Below, piece by piece: positions 1-10,810 of a stretch of 64,000 nucleotides of DNA. Where the stretch lies: NCBI RefSeq assembly GCF_900103935.1, contig NZ_FNIC01000003.1, forward strand, positions 310,001 through 374,000, read 5' to 3'. The position numbers and the translations under genes were made by a program. Numbering within the stretch: position 1 is the stretch's first letter; every line of letters begins with the position of its first letter. The notes beneath the pieces are model-generated. The model searched no databases. It was not told the origin of the DNA and worked only from the letters and a program-made list of their open reading frames with translations. This DNA comes from Nocardioides szechwanensis. GTDB taxonomy: Bacteria > Actinomycetota > Actinomycetes > Propionibacteriales > Nocardioidaceae.

Positions 1-2103
<2,103 letters not shown>

Positions 2104-2712
2104 TCAGGCCGGGTCGACGTCCAGGACCGCCTCGGCCGCCTCGATCTGCTCGATCTCCTCGTCGTTGTCGACGTCGAGCCGGTCGTGCGACACCACCGAG
2201 AGCAGCGCGTTGAGGGCGGCCCCGGCGAGGTTGCCCCACGAGGCGACGTAGGAGAACTGCCACCACCACAGCGCCTCGCTGATGTCACCGAGGCGGTAGT
2301 GGCGCAGGCCGTTCTCGAGGTCGGTCGCGATCGAGGTGAGGTCGTCGGAGAGCTGGCTCTCGACCACCTCGGGGACGTAGGGGTCGTGCACGAAGCTGTA
2401 GGTGTCGACGTTGCCGAGCAGCGTGGCCAGGCGCAGCCGCATCTCGTCGAGGTCGGCCTCGGGGCCGACGTCGGGCTGGTAGTCGGCGGTGGGCGTGAAG
2501 TCCTGTTGCGCGCCGAGGCGGGCCCCTGCGAGCAGCACCTGGCTGATCTCGAGCAGCAGCAACGAGATCGCCTGCCCGGACGTGGCCTCGCGACTGATCG
2601 CCCTCAGCGCGATCAGGAAGCTCGCGACGCTGTCGGCGATCTCCTGCGCGAAGTCCTGCGTCACGCCGTCGAGGTCGGTGTCCTGGATGTTGCCCTGCAT
2701 ATTGCTGGTCAT
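2104..2712 (-). CDS. DUF5063 domain-containing protein
   Basis: A 202-aa acidic cytosolic protein with no signal peptide or membrane segment. The helical pattern and motifs such as [16 protein letters not shown] and the aromatic run [26 protein letters not shown] are typical of the DUF5063 family, whose biochemical role is unknown. Its ATG overlaps the recR stop as ATGA, so it is translationally coupled to recR, and this position between recR and lysC is a recurring actinobacterial arrangement as far as I recall. Function is not assigned. Confidence 0.8.
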   Translation of the reverse strand: MTSNMQGNIQDTDLDGVTQDFAQEIADSVASFLIALRAISREATSGQAISLLLLEISQVLLAGARLGAQQDFTPTADYQPDVGPEADLDEMRLRLATLLGNVDTYSFVHDPYVPEVVESQLSDDLTSIATDLENGLRHYRLGDISEALWWWQFSYVASWGNLAGAALNALLSVVSHDRLDVDNDEEIEQIEAAEAVLDVDPA

Positions 2713-3305
2713 TCGGCTGCCCGTCTTCCCACAAAAGCCCTGCCCAAGGTGACCTCGTCGGCGTACTCGAGGTCACCACCCACCGGCAGTCCACTCGCCA
2801 GGCGGGTCACTTGCAAGCCCATCGGCCCCAGAAGCCTCGTGAGATAGGTCGCCGTGGCCTCCCCCTCGAGGTTGGGGTCGGTCGCGAGGATCACCTCGGT
2901 GACCACCCCGTCGGCCAGCCGGGGCAACAGCTCCTTGATCCGCAGCTGATCGGGCCCGATGCCGTCGATCGGCGAGATCGCGCCGCCGAGCACGTGGTAG
3001 CGGCCGCGGAACTCGCGGGTCCGCTCGATCGCGACGACGTCCTTGTACTCCTCGACCACGCACAGCACCGTCGTCTCGCGGCGCGGGTCGCGGCAGATCC
3101 GGCACTGCTCGTCCTCGGAGACGTTGAAGCACACCGAGCAGAACCGCACCTTGGCCTTGACCTCCATCAGCACGTCGGCAAGACGGCGTACGTCGGTCGG
3201 CTCGGCCTGGAGCAGGTGGAAGGCGATCCGCTGGGCGCTCTTGGGTCCCACTCCCGGCAACCGGCCGAGCTCGTCGATGAGGTCCTGGACGACGCCTTCG
3301 TACAA
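2709..3305 (-). CDS. recR: Recombination mediator protein RecR
   Basis: RecR works with RecF/RecO to load RecA on gapped DNA. The protein has the N-terminal helix-hairpin-helix ([20 protein letters not shown]), the four-cysteine zinc finger [16 protein letters not shown] at about residues 57-72, and a Toprim domain ([14 protein letters not shown]). The TTG at 3305 gives [13 protein letters not shown] and 198 aa, the usual RecR length; an upstream ATG would add an 18-residue tail not typical of the family and would overlap ebfC. Only 7 bases separate it from the ebfC stop, so it belongs to the dnaX-ebfC-recR operon. Confidence 0.95.
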   Translation of the reverse strand: MYEGVVQDLIDELGRLPGVGPKSAQRIAFHLLQAEPTDVRRLADVLMEVKAKVRFCSVCFNVSEDEQCRICRDPRRETTVLCVVEEYKDVVAIERTREFRGRYHVLGGAISPIDGIGPDQLRIKELLPRLADGVVTEVILATDPNLEGEATATYLTRLLGPMGLQVTRLASGLPVGGDLEYADEVTLGRAFVGRRAAE

Positions 3306-3312
3306 GGCGGGC

Positions 3313-3690
3313 TCAGAACCCCAGCTGGCCGGACGGCGGCATGCCCGGGAGGCCGCCACCTCCGGCCAGTGGACCGAGGGCCTCGCCCGCGAGGGCGTCG
3401 GCCTGGCTCTTGGCGTCGCGGTAGGCGGCCACGATCATGTCGCCGAGGTCGCTCAGGTCGTCGGCGTCGCTGCCGTCGAACCCGCCGGCCTTGATCTCGA
3501 CTGCCATCAGGTCACCCACGCCGTTGACCTTGACGGTCACGGCGCCACCGGCGACCGTGCCGTCGATGACCGTGTCGGTGAGCCGCTCCTGGGCGGCCTG
3601 GAGCTGCTCCTGCATCTGCTGGGCCTGCTGGAGCAGGGCGTTCATGTCGAAGCCACCGCCACCCAGGGCGTCGAAGGGGTTCTGCGTCAT
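3313..3690 (-). CDS. ebfC: YbaB/EbfC family nucleoid-associated protein
   Basis: Small DNA-binding protein of 125 aa, starting [30 protein letters not shown]. The Gln-rich helix, the central [27 protein letters not shown] sheet region and the glycine-rich C-terminus ([13 protein letters not shown]) are family hallmarks. It dimerises and coats DNA in other bacteria. It sits between dnaX and recR, the position seen across most bacteria, 49 bases after dnaX. Confidence 0.92.
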   Translation of the reverse strand: MTQNPFDALGGGGFDMNALLQQAQQMQEQLQAAQERLTDTVIDGTVAGGAVTVKVNGVGDLMAVEIKAGGFDGSDADDLSDLGDMIVAAYRDAKSQADALAGEALGPLAGGGGLPGMPPSGQLGF

Positions 3691-3739
3691 CGTGCGGTCA
3701 CCTCGGGGTGGAGTGGGCGGGTGGTGGTCTGGGGGGAGC

Positions 3740-5782
3740 TCACTTGTTGGGGATCTCCTCGATGATCTTCGCCCCCAGCTCGCGGGCGAGCAGGTCGGCC
3801 CCCCCGAGCTCGTCGGAGTCGGCGTCGAGATCGTCGGGGTGGGCGTCGGCGTCGGCGGCGGCCAGGTCGGGGCCGCTGTCGGCACCGGCGCCCGCGGGAC
3901 GGGTGCCCTTGATCGCCTCGCGAGCCGCCCCCACGGAGACGGGGTCCGGCTTGGCGGCGGCGGGCGGCTCGGGCTCGGCGGGCGCCGCGTCGTCACTCAT
4001 CCAGGCCGGGGGCCCGTCGGGCTCGGCGCGCTGGGCGACCGGCTCGGACGACACGGGCCGCACGGGCTCCGGCGTCGCGGGTGGGGGCGGCGGGGGCACG
4101 TCGGCGGAGGCACCGGGGTCGACGATCGTCTCGACCTTCCAGTCGGTGCCGACCACGTCGATCGCGGCCTGGCGGACGATCTCGGGCGAGCCGCCGTTGT
4201 CGAAGGACTCGCGCGCCCCGGCGTTGGAGAAGCCGAGGGTCAGGGTGGCGGCGTCGACCGCGACCACCTGGGCGTGCTGGGTGAGGTGGATCCAGGTGAC
4301 CCGGCGCCGCTGCTTGGTCGCCTCGACGATGTCGGGCCACAGTCGGCGTACGTCGACCAGGGACAGCACGCTCGTGCCCGCCGTCGCGGGCGCGGGCTCC
4401 GGCTCCGGAGCGCGCTGGGGCTCGGGCGTCTCGGGCACCACCTCGACCGGGCGGGCCGGGGGCACAGGAGCCGCCGGCGGGGGCTCGGGTGCCGCGACCG
4501 GTGCGGGCGCCTCCGGCTCGCGGGGGGCCGGTCGGGACTGGGCAGGCCGGTCCTGGGCAGGTGCGGGCGCGCTCGCGGGGGCCGGCGCGGCCACGGCGTC
4601 GGACGGGGAGCCGGTGATCGCGGCGCGGCGCTCGAGGCGGTCGAGGCGCGCGAGCACGCCGTCGGTGGAGTGGTCGGCGCCCGGCAGCAGCACCCGCGCG
4701 CAGATGAGCTCGAGCAGCAGCCGGGGCGCGGTGGCCCCGCGCATCTCGGTCAGGCCGGTCGCCACGATGTCGGCGGCGCGGCTGAGCTCGGCGGCGCCGA
4801 AGCGGGCGGCCTGGGCGATCAGCCGCTCCCCCTGGTCCTCGGAGACGTCGATCAGCCCGGTGGCCGGCGCGTCCGGCACCGCCGAGATGATCACCAGGTC
4901 GCGAAGGCGGCGCAGGAGGTCCTCGGTGAAGCGGCGCGGGTCCTGGCCGGTCTCGATCACCTTGTCGACCACCCCGAACACTGCGGAGCCGTCACCGGCC
5001 GCGAACGCGTCGACGACCTCGTCGAGCAGGGTGTCGGGGGTGTAGCCGAGCAGCCCGCTCGCGAGCGCGTAGGTGACGCCCTCGGGCCCGGCGCCGCCCA
5101 GCAGCTGGTCGAGCACGGACAGGGTGTCGCGGGCCGACCCGGCACCGGCGCGCACGAGGAGGGGCAGCGCCGCCTGCTCGATGGAGACGCCCTCCTGGAT
5201 GCACAGCTCGGAGAGGTAGGACGACAGCAGGCGCGGCGGGATCAGCCGGAACGGGTAGTGGTGGGTGCGCGAGCGGATCGTGGCGATGACCTTGTCGGGC
5301 TCGGTCGTCGCGAAGATGAAGCGCAGGTGGGGCGGCGGCTCCTCGACCAGCTTGAGCAGGGCGTTGAAGCCCTGCGTGGTCACCATGTGGGCCTCGTCGA
5401 TGATGTAGACCTTGTAGCGGCTGCGCACGGGCGCGAAGAACGCCTTCTCCCGCAGGTCGCGCGCGTCGTCGACACCGCCGTGGGAGGCCGCGTCGATCTC
5501 GATCACGTCGATCGAGCCGGGGCCACCGCGGGCCAGGTCGCGACAGCTGTCGCACTCACCGCACGGGTCGGCCACCGGAGCGAGCTCGCAGTTGAGGGCG
5601 CGCGCCAGGATGCGGGCCGACGTGGTCTTGCCGCACCCGCGCGGACCCGAGAAGAGGTAAGCGTGGTTGACCCGGTTGTTGGCCAGCGCCACCCGCAGCG
5701 GCTCCGTCACGTGCTCCTGCCCGATGACCTCCTGGAAGGTCTCGGGACGGTAGCGGCGGTACAACGCCAGGGGGGACTCCAC
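3740..5782 (-). CDS. dnaX: DNA polymerase III subunit gamma/tau
   Basis: Clamp-loader ATPase of the replisome, 680 aa from a GTG start (MESPLALYRRYRPETF). It carries Walker A GPRGCGKT at residues 46-53, the zinc-binding cysteines C65, C74, C77 and C80, and Walker B VYIIDEAH at 125-132. After the AAA+ and lid/collar domains comes a long Pro/Ala/Glu-rich linker (about 390-470) and a tau-like C-terminal domain. No slippery heptamer typical of E. coli gamma frameshifting was noticed. It is followed by ebfC and recR on the same strand. Confidence 0.95.
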   Translation of the reverse strand: MESPLALYRRYRPETFQEVIGQEHVTEPLRVALANNRVNHAYLFSGPRGCGKTTSARILARALNCELAPVADPCGECDSCRDLARGGPGSIDVIEIDAASHGGVDDARDLREKAFFAPVRSRYKVYIIDEAHMVTTQGFNALLKLVEEPPPHLRFIFATTEPDKVIATIRSRTHHYPFRLIPPRLLSSYLSELCIQEGVSIEQAALPLLVRAGAGSARDTLSVLDQLLGGAGPEGVTYALASGLLGYTPDTLLDEVVDAFAAGDGSAVFGVVDKVIETGQDPRRFTEDLLRRLRDLVIISAVPDAPATGLIDVSEDQGERLIAQAARFGAAELSRAADIVATGLTEMRGATAPRLLLELICARVLLPGADHSTDGVLARLDRLERRAAITGSPSDAVAAPAPASAPAPAQDRPAQSRPAPREPEAPAPVAAPEPPPAAPVPPARPVEVVPETPEPQRAPEPEPAPATAGTSVLSLVDVRRLWPDIVEATKQRRRVTWIHLTQHAQVVAVDAATLTLGFSNAGARESFDNGGSPEIVRQAAIDVVGTDWKVETIVDPGASADVPPPPPPATPEPVRPVSSEPVAQRAEPDGPPAWMSDDAAPAEPEPPAAAKPDPVSVGAAREAIKGTRPAGAGADSGPDLAAADADAHPDDLDADSDELGGADLLARELGAKIIEEIPNK

Positions 5783-5850
5783 GCCAGAACACTAACCACC
5801 GCTGCCGACAGCCGGTAGCGGGCGGTCGTCGGCCCGGTTCCAGAAAGAAT

Positions 5851-5945
5851 GAGGCCCCCCGCGCACCCGACAGAGCTCGCCGACCCTTGCTGCCTTCCGG
5901 CCCTGGGGGAGTTGAGCAAGATGTCGCCACACGGGGGGTTGCCCC
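5851..5945 (-). ncRNA. ffs: Small signal recognition particle RNA (4.5S type)
   Basis: On the minus strand the segment around 5885-5907 reads AGGGCCGGAAGGCAGCAAGG, which is the highly conserved apical loop of bacterial SRP RNA that binds Ffh. The flanks pair into a long rod: the C-rich 5' side near 5930-5940 matches the G-rich 3' side near 5853-5860. A U-rich stretch follows at the 3' end (about 5840-5850). Ends are approximate. The place between dnaX and a tRNA-Ser gene is common in actinobacteria. Confidence 0.85.
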
Positions 5946-5996
5946 GGAGTCTAGGCGATTTCATCCGACCCCGAACCGCCGGGTAGGGTCTCCGGC

Positions 5997-6086
5997 GGAG
6001 GATTCGCCTAGTGGCCTATGGCGCTCGCTTGGAAAGCGGGTTGGGTGTGAAAGCCCTCAGGGGTTCGAATCCCCTATCCTCCGCCA
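5997..6086 (+). tRNA. tRNA-Ser (anticodon GGA)
   Basis: A 90-nt tRNA with acceptor stem GGAGGAT/ATCCTCC, discriminator G and an encoded CCA end. The anticodon stem CTCGC/GCGGG encloses the loop TTGGAAA, giving anticodon GGA. A long variable arm (GGTGTGAAAGCCC region) and T-arm GGGGTTCGAATCCCC fit a serine class II tRNA. Confidence 0.96.
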
Positions 6087-6150
6087 ACCGGACGGCGCCG
6101 CTCACCGCGGCGCCGTTCGTCGTCTCACGACGTGTGCCACCCTCGGAGCG

Positions 6151-6549
6151 ATGACCAGGACGACGAGGCTCAGCACGGAGCAGCGCATGGCGTGGTTCGC
6201 CGGAGTGGCGACGGTGGTGTTCTTCTCGCTGTTGCTGCCGGCGACCACCGCGCTGGACCGCCGTACGGACCGGGCACGACCGCTGTACGACGACGTGCTC
6301 GCGGTCGCCCAGTACGAGTGGGAGCAGATCAAGGAGACCGGCCGGCCGGCCGCGTTGACGCTGGCAGGTGGCGACCGGACCGGCGGCGAGACCGGGCTCA
6401 CCCTCGACTCCCATACCGAGACGGTGCGCGTCACGGTCGAGGGCGGCGGCTACTGCATCGAGGCGCGCAACACGTTCGGGGACGAGACCGGCGTTCTCTG
6501 CTTCGAGGGCCGCGAGCCGCCGACGACGCTGTTCGAGGATCGCAGCTGA
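6151..6549 (+). CDS. Hypothetical exported or membrane-anchored protein
   Basis: A 132-aa protein not matched to a known family. Residues about 13-32 (MAWFAGVATVVFFSLLLPAT) form a hydrophobic segment that could be a signal anchor or uncleaved signal peptide, followed by a soluble part with TVRVTVEGGGYCIEARN and two cysteines that could pair. The pattern resembles small pseudopilin-like or secreted actinobacterial proteins, but I cannot assign it. Start ATG at 6151 has GGAG close upstream. It converges on the ESX mycosin gene. Confidence 0.65.
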   Translation: MTRTTRLSTEQRMAWFAGVATVVFFSLLLPATTALDRRTDRARPLYDDVLAVAQYEWEQIKETGRPAALTLAGGDRTGGETGLTLDSHTETVRVTVEGGGYCIEARNTFGDETGVLCFEGREPPTTLFEDRS

Positions 6550-6582
6550 TGTCGTAGGCCGCGATCAACCCGGCGGCAGGAG

Positions 6583-7887
6583 TCAGTCGCGGCGGCGGGC
6601 CAGCACCGGCCGCAGGAGAACGGCGACCACGAGCCCACCGCCGGCGAGCAGCCCCCACCAGACCGCGTTGCGCTTGGTGCTGGCGAGCAGGTCGGGCTCA
6701 GGCTGCGGCCGTTCCGCCCGCTCGTCGGGGGGGTCGACGATGCGTGAGCCGGCGGCGTCGCCCTCAGCCGGGAGCGGACGCTGCAGGGCCTCCACCGGCT
6801 GCACGACGCCGTGGCCGGTGAGCGTGGTGCCGGCCCGGGGCGAGCCGGTGGCGGTGCGCTTGATGCGCTCCACGATCTGCTGGGCGCTCTCGTCGGGGTA
6901 GTAGGACCGCAGCAGCGCCACCACTCCGGACACCTCGGCCGTGGCCCATGCGGTGGAGACCTCGGGGAGCAGGCAGGTGCTCTCGCCGTCCATCGCGACC
7001 GAGACCGCGTCGGAGGTCGGCGCGGCGACGTCGGTCGCCGAGCTGCGCAGGACCGAGTCGAAGGCGTCGCCCGGCACCACCTCGTCGTCGACCAACACGG
7101 TGGCGCTCGCGTTGACGGCCAGCACGTGCGGGTCACTGGCCGGCCAGATCACCTTGCGGGCGTCCTCGCCGTGCGGCGGCTCCTCTCCGTCGTACCCGAA
7201 GTCGGCGTAGAGCGGGTCGGCCTCCTCGGGCCGGTCGCCGGTCGCGGCCACGACCACGATGTCCTTGTCCGCGAGGTCCTCCAGCACCTCGTCGAGCTCG
7301 GCGTCGAGCTCCTCGCTGTGGCGCAACGCCACCGAGATGTTGACGACGTCGACCGTCCCCTTCTCCAGGCCGGCGATGTAGCGCAGGGCTCCGAGCAGCG
7401 CTCCCACGTCGGGCTCCGACTCGGTGTCGGGGTCGTCGGTGGTGAACCGGTCGTAGATCTTGACGTCGAAGATCACGGCGCCGGGGGCGATGCCGATCGA
7501 CTGGTCCTCGCCACCCTTCGCCGCGATCAGGCCGGCCACGGCCGTGCCCTGCATCTCCAGGGGCACGGCGTCCTTGGGGGTCTTGGAGAAGGAGTCACCT
7601 TGGCCCACGAACATGAAGTCGTTCTTGGCGACCCCGGAGTCCAGGACTGCGACGACCACGTCCTCGCCCGGCTCCTTGCCCGACTCGGCGACGATGCGCT
7701 GCGCCTCGTCGATCTGCAGGAGCTGCACGGGCGAGCCGACCCGTTCGGCGGTCGTCGGGTCGGTGTTGTCCGCGCGGATCGCGCTGCACTCCTGGTCGAC
7801 GGCGTGCGCGGGTGCGCCGCCGACGACGAGGGTGCCGACCGCCAGCCCTCCGGCCAGGACCGAGCGCAGCGGCAGGGTCACTCGCAT
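6583..7887 (-). CDS. mycP: Type VII secretion mycosin (MycP-like), predicted catalytically dead
   Basis: A 434-aa mycosin-type S8 protease homologue. It has a Sec signal (cleavage near residue 29, APAHA), a subtilisin-fold domain and a C-terminal membrane anchor (about 409-427), as known mycosins do. The catalytic Asp is present (VAVLDSGV, D83). The expected HGT motif reads MQGTAVAG, with Gln at 113 instead of His. The expected GTS motif reads STAWATAEVSG, with Ala at 313 instead of Ser. The oxyanion Asn position reads ATGD (D218). Codons CAG and GCA were read directly. Mycosins stabilise the ESX membrane complex independently of proteolysis, so a structural role is likely. It overlaps eccB by 10 bases. 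The start at 7887 was chosen because it begins the signal peptide. Confidence 0.88.
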   Translation of the reverse strand: MRVTLPLRSVLAGGLAVGTLVVGGAPAHAVDQECSAIRADNTDPTTAERVGSPVQLLQIDEAQRIVAESGKEPGEDVVVAVLDSGVAKNDFMFVGQGDSFSKTPKDAVPLEMQGTAVAGLIAAKGGEDQSIGIAPGAVIFDVKIYDRFTTDDPDTESEPDVGALLGALRYIAGLEKGTVDVVNISVALRHSEELDAELDEVLEDLADKDIVVVAATGDRPEEADPLYADFGYDGEEPPHGEDARKVIWPASDPHVLAVNASATVLVDDEVVPGDAFDSVLRSSATDVAAPTSDAVSVAMDGESTCLLPEVSTAWATAEVSGVVALLRSYYPDESAQQIVERIKRTATGSPRAGTTLTGHGVVQPVEALQRPLPAEGDAAGSRIVDPPDERAERPQPEPDLLASTKRNAVWWGLLAGGGLVVAVLLRPVLARRRD

Positions 7888-9344
7888 GACTCGGCCTGTC
7901 CGTCGGCCTCGTCCGACTCCTCGCCGCCCTCCTCCGCCCGGTCCTCGCGGCTCGGCCGGATCGGCGGGCAGAGAGCCGCGTCCACGGACAGCTCCTCGCC
8001 TTCCTCGAACAGCTGGAGCCAGCTGTCGGGGACCACGGGAGCGTCGTAGTCGCCGAAGCCGAGGTTGGCGACCGCATCGGTGCCGATCAGCGCATAGCTG
8101 AAGCCCTTGGCGTCCATCACGAAGGGCTCGCCGACCTCGGGGTCGTGCCAGCCGCCGGAGAGCACGAAGGCGCCGCGACCGGGGTCGACGGTGACCTCGC
8201 GGTCGCCGGCCTCGACGTCGGCGGCGCTGGCGAAGTCGCCGGGGTTGGCGACCAGGACGGCGCGCGGCAGCTCCCCCGGCTCGGTCAGCAGCTGGGCGCA
8301 CTGCTCGCCCAGGAGCTGGCTCAGCACCTCCGAGGGCCAGTGGGCGTCCCGGTACGGCGGTTCCGCCTGCGACACGTCCGCGGGCTCGTCCAGACCGAGG
8401 TCCTTGGCCCGGTCGGGGCGGACCTGGAGGTAGAGCGCCCGGGCGAACTCGGTCATCACGGCCGGACCGTCGGGCGTCAGGACGGTCAGCTGGCCGTCGA
8501 TCTCGTAGTAGTCACCGATCTTCGCCGTATCCGGCAGCCCGCCCTGTCCGGCCTGCGGGGACGCCTTGCCGTAGGTCTCGAAGCCGAAGCTCTCGAGCTT
8601 GAGGGGGCCCCCGGCGGGAAAGAGGTCGAGCCACTCGGAAGGCACCGTGGTGGCGTTGTCGTCGATCGGCATCCCGAGGGCCCCGAGCAGGTTGTCGAGG
8701 CCCGCCAGCTTGGGCAGCTCGTAGCGGTAGGCCCGCGACTGTCCTTCGTCGTCGAGCTGGGAGTGAGCCACGATGTAGAAGGCGCCGCCGTGCTTGACCA
8801 GCGCTCCGCTGTCGGGAGCGGCGTCGACGTCCGGGGCGGCGCTGACGGTGAAGCGGGTGCCACGGTCGTTGTCGGTGCAGGCGGTCCAGCCGCTCTCGAT
8901 CAGGTCGTCGGTGGCGGGCACGGTCACCGGCGCCCCCAGGATGCCGATGTCGGGGCCGATCTTCTTCTCGTCGATCTCGGCCTGCGGGATGACGTCGGGG
9001 GTGGCGTCCTCCCCGAGGATCAGCTGGGCCGAGGTCACGTTGATGACCGGGCGGACCTGGTGCTCACCGTCCGCGTTGGGTTCGAGGATGACGTAGGCGG
9101 CGCCCTTCTCCTTCGAGAGGATCAGGCCCGGCTGCTCCCAGTCGACGTCGACGTCGGGCTTGAAGACGCCGGCGATCGCGGCACCGGCGCAGAGCAGCAC
9201 CGCCAGCGCGAGGCCACCGACGATCGTGCGTCCGGGCCGTGACGGCTCGACCTCCCGGCCGCCCGGCGCCCCGGACACAAAGGCCGTGACGAGCCGTCGA
9301 CGACTGAAGGAGTAGGCCTCGACGAGATCCTTCTTGGTGGCCAT
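7878..9344 (-). CDS. eccB: Type VII secretion core protein EccB
   Basis: A 488-aa single-pass membrane protein. Start MATKKDLVEAYSFSRRRLVTAFVSG is the cytosolic N-terminus, the transmembrane helix follows at about 53-74 (IVGGLALAVLLCAGAAIAGVF), and the rest is a large extracytoplasmic domain with repeat-like segments. Two cysteines near the middle and end probably form a disulfide. EccB binds MycP and forms the periplasmic part of the ESX complex. It lies between eccD (10 bases upstream) and mycP (overlapping), the usual order for ESX-4-like loci. Confidence 0.92.
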   Translation of the reverse strand: MATKKDLVEAYSFSRRRLVTAFVSGAPGGREVEPSRPGRTIVGGLALAVLLCAGAAIAGVFKPDVDVDWEQPGLILSKEKGAAYVILEPNADGEHQVRPVINVTSAQLILGEDATPDVIPQAEIDEKKIGPDIGILGAPVTVPATDDLIESGWTACTDNDRGTRFTVSAAPDVDAAPDSGALVKHGGAFYIVAHSQLDDEGQSRAYRYELPKLAGLDNLLGALGMPIDDNATTVPSEWLDLFPAGGPLKLESFGFETYGKASPQAGQGGLPDTAKIGDYYEIDGQLTVLTPDGPAVMTEFARALYLQVRPDRAKDLGLDEPADVSQAEPPYRDAHWPSEVLSQLLGEQCAQLLTEPGELPRAVLVANPGDFASAADVEAGDREVTVDPGRGAFVLSGGWHDPEVGEPFVMDAKGFSYALIGTDAVANLGFGDYDAPVVPDSWLQLFEEGEELSVDAALCPPIRPSREDRAEEGGEESDEADGQAESCE

Positions 9345-9354
9345 CCGGGAGCCC

Positions 9355-10716
9355 TCAGCGCCCGACCGACTGGAACACGTCGAACACACCGACGGCCAGG
9401 ACCGCCAGGGGCAGCAGGGCGAGCAGCGCGATGCTCTCGACCACGTCGCCGAAGCGACCGCGTCGTACGGACGGGGTCGCGGGGAGCAGGGTCGCGGCCA
9501 GGAGCACGGCGCCGGACCCGGCCAGCACCACCGCCGCCACCGGCTGCCACTCGGGGAACATCACGAGCAGCGAGACCGCCACGGAGACCAGGCCGAGGAT
9601 GCCCGAGACGAGACCCACCAGCACCTCGGAACCGGTGCGGTACTGACGGGTGCGGAGCATGACGACCAGGCTGCAGACCACCGCCAGCAGGGTGCCGAAG
9701 AGACCGAGCGACACCGCCAGCGGCGCGATCACGACGAGCAGCAGGCCCACCGTGCCGGAGATGGCGACCAGGATCTCGTGGGCGACCCGAGCGTCGGCCT
9801 CGACCCGGGCCGGGTCGATCTCGGCAGGGTCGGCAGTGATGTCGGCGGCGGAGAAGAGCTGGTCGACCTGGGTGCGAGTCGCGCCCAGTGCGAGCCACGG
9901 GAAGACACTGCCGATCATGACGACCACGGTGAGCACGACCGTGAGCACGACCGCAGGGTCGAAGTCGGTGGCACGCATCAGCATGCCGGTGGCGAGGAAC
10001 AACGCGCCGACCACGACCGGCGGGATGACCAGGGTGCGCCCCTCGCCCAGACCGACCAGACAGACCAGCCCGGCGATCAGGGCACCCGCGCCGGCGTAGG
10101 CGACGGGGTAGTCGAAGAAGGGACCCTCGGGCGCGAGCATCAGGCCGGCGACGGCCGCGTAGCCGGCGCCCATCCAGGCGACCGCGACGGCGGCCTCGGC
10201 CTCGCGCTGTGCGCGCGACAGCACGATCGCGCCGGACACGAGGGCGAACGCGACGGTGACCGCCGCGACGGCCGCGAGCAGGGAGTCCTCCTGGATCAGC
10301 AGGGCCACCGCCCCCAGGCTCATCAACAGCGCGGCGGCACTCAGCGCCGTACGGCGTCCCGAGGCCGGCTCCCAGGGCTTCAGGTCGCGCTCGACGACGT
10401 CGGTCATCGCCTCGACGACGTCGTCGTAGACGCGCGGTGGATCGTCGTCGATCCCGGCGGTCACCGTCAGGGTCACGCCGTCCTCGACGCCCTGGAGCGT
10501 CAGGCCCGAGTCGGGTGCGAGGCGCCGCCCTTCGGCGGTCACCAGGCGGTAGCCGCCGTAGACCGTGCTGGCGTCGAGCAGCCCGACACTGCGGGCGAGC
10601 TCGGGCACCAGCTCAGCGACCGGTACGGCGCCCGGCAGCACGAGGTCGACTCGGCGGCTGCCGGACGTGACCGTCACACGCACGAGTCCCGACGCGCCAA
10701 CGGGGACCTGGCTCAT
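9355..10716 (-). CDS. eccD: Type VII secretion membrane protein EccD (first copy)
   Basis: A 453-aa protein with an N-terminal ubiquitin-like (YukD) domain of about 90 residues (VRVTVTSGSRRVDLVLPG...), a linker, and eleven hydrophobic segments from residue 125 or so to the end. EccD dimers form the bulk of the membrane pore region in ESX complexes. ATG at 10716 has GGGAG 6 bases upstream. A second EccD-like gene lies at 13428-14822, unlike described ESX loci, which normally have one. Confidence 0.92.
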   Translation of the reverse strand: MSQVPVGASGLVRVTVTSGSRRVDLVLPGAVPVAELVPELARSVGLLDASTVYGGYRLVTAEGRRLAPDSGLTLQGVEDGVTLTVTAGIDDDPPRVYDDVVEAMTDVVERDLKPWEPASGRRTALSAAALLMSLGAVALLIQEDSLLAAVAAVTVAFALVSGAIVLSRAQREAEAAVAVAWMGAGYAAVAGLMLAPEGPFFDYPVAYAGAGALIAGLVCLVGLGEGRTLVIPPVVVGALFLATGMLMRATDFDPAVVLTVVLTVVVMIGSVFPWLALGATRTQVDQLFSAADITADPAEIDPARVEADARVAHEILVAISGTVGLLLVVIAPLAVSLGLFGTLLAVVCSLVVMLRTRQYRTGSEVLVGLVSGILGLVSVAVSLLVMFPEWQPVAAVVLAGSGAVLLAATLLPATPSVRRGRFGDVVESIALLALLPLAVLAVGVFDVFQSVGR

Positions 10717-10810
10717 CGTCTCTCCCTCAGGGGTGTTCGCAACGGATCCGAGCGCCCGGCGCAAGCGAGGCGCATGCTACCGGCCCGGGCGGGTCTGGCC
10801 GGAGTGCCGC

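Noticed and set aside
3437-5818. A 793-codon open frame on the plus strand opposite dnaX
   Set aside because: It has the composition of an antisense frame in GC-rich DNA (long Gly/Arg/Val/Leu/His runs), while dnaX on the other strand has all family motifs.
7885-8301. Longer mycosin starting inside eccB
   Set aside because: The extension reads the eccB sequence out of frame; the ATG at 7887 begins a clear signal peptide.
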